Positions 63,694 through 64,000 of a stretch of 64,000 bases of DNA are shown here, in pieces (position 1 is the stretch's first letter; each line of letters opens with the position of its first letter). The notes beneath the pieces were generated by a model that saw only the letters and a list, made by a program, of their open reading frames with translations, did no database searches and was not told where the DNA came from. Source of the stretch: an uncultured Spirochaetales bacterium (GTDB taxonomy: Bacteria; Spirochaetota; Spirochaetia; Sphaerochaetales; Sphaerochaetaceae); contig CASFZR010000007.1 in assembly GCA_949299185.1 (NCBI GenBank), positions 28,834 through 92,833 on the forward strand. Reading direction: 5' to 3'. Position numbers and translations under genes: made by a program.

Positions 63694-64000
63694 TCAGCCC
63701 TTTACGGCTCCTGCCGTCAAACCGGAGACAAGCTGCCTGCCGGCTATCGTGAAGACGATGAGGATAGGGATGACTGCTATCGTCGTCGAGGCGGTCAGAG
63801 GTCCCCACTCCAGACCGAAGAATCCCATGAAATCATAGATGGACTGCTGTATGACCTTGAGGTTTCCGCTGACCATCACAGATGCGGTGATGTAATCATT
63901 CCAGCTGCCTATGAATATAAACAGCGCAGCAGAGGCAATGGATGGCTTCACCAGAGGAGGAACCAGACGGGTAACGATATAATGCTGGCTGACTCCATCG
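63694..64000 (-). CDS. Carbohydrate ABC transporter permease (3' part)
   Basis: Runs off the right edge; about 102 residues seen. DGVSQHYIVTRLVPPLVKPS holds the end of the cytoplasmic EAA loop that docks the ATPase, followed by FIFIGSWNDYITASVMV and the closing helix IPILIVFTIAGRQLVSGLTA then GAVKG, the usual MalG/UgpE-type end. Imports a sugar or oligosaccharide, probably the substrate of the FAD enzymes behind it. Confidence 0.9.
   Translation of the reverse strand, partial: DGVSQHYIVTRLVPPLVKPSIASAALFIFIGSWNDYITASVMVSGNLKVIQQSIYDFMGFFGLEWGPLTASTTIAVIPILIVFTIAGRQLVSGLTAGAVKG

Overview
The window looks like part of a chromosome from an anaerobic, diderm, host-gut type bacterium, most likely a spirochaete of the Sphaerochaeta group. 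This is inferred from gene content, since no rRNA is present. The evidence is: several outer-membrane beta-barrels ending in aromatic residues, a patatin fused to a barrel, glycolipid-type glycosyltransferases (two MGDG-synthase-like, one diacylglycerol glucosyltransferase-like), methylthioadenosine deaminase/MtnA, and pectin/sugar-use genes. Most of the DNA is moderately GC-rich. A clearly AT-richer stretch at about 7.2-16.4 kb, with a further AT-rich half gene to 17.4 kb, looks acquired.

Layout. 0-4.5 kb: pectinesterase, thiamine pyrophosphokinase, a DUF1015 protein, a Sua5/TsaC protein and a VPVE-repeat membrane protein. 4.6-8.5 kb: three AAA-type ATPase genes of the accessory kind. 8.5-19.7 kb: a surface-polysaccharide locus (capsular-type transferase, GT2, cytidylyltransferase, LicD, GT4, flippase, pyruvyl transferase, epimerase) followed by two tandem glycolipid glycosyltransferases. 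The pyruvyl transferase is switched off by a run of ten G. 19.8-26.6 kb: a DUF2442/DUF4160 pair, an RND/MMPL exporter and two divergent paralogous barrel proteins. 26.6-28.9 kb: three tandem copies of a small-protein module, each with a candidate convergent structured antisense RNA at its 3' end. 29-32 kb: diaminobutyrate aminotransferase and decarboxylase behind a structured leader. 32-36.5 kb: an AAA/PD-(D/E)XK protein, a major porin lacking a usable start codon, and enolase. 36.8-51.7 kb: glycolipid GT4, barrel protein, queuosine transporter plus radical SAM protein, PpiD-like chaperone, DUF2804, DEAD helicase, UDP-galactopyranose mutase, TrpR-family regulator, cardiolipin synthase, QueH, a TPR protein and a patatin-barrel. 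51.8-59.98 kb: tRNA-Leu, DUF4143-type ATPase, hemolysin III, YbaK, nitroreductase, tRNA-Pro, acyl-CoA synthetase and an mtaD-cupin-mtnA operon. 60-64 kb: two FAD oxidoreductase paralogues (one broken) downstream of a sugar ABC permease that runs off the window.

Common themes are envelope building (polysaccharide, glycolipids, cardiolipin, barrels), salvage of modified nucleosides and methylthioadenosine, and accessory NTPase or toxin-like modules. About a dozen genes have a -10 promoter box only 6-11 bases before the start codon, so leaderless or near-leaderless mRNAs appear common here. Other genes carry ordinary Shine-Dalgarno sequences.
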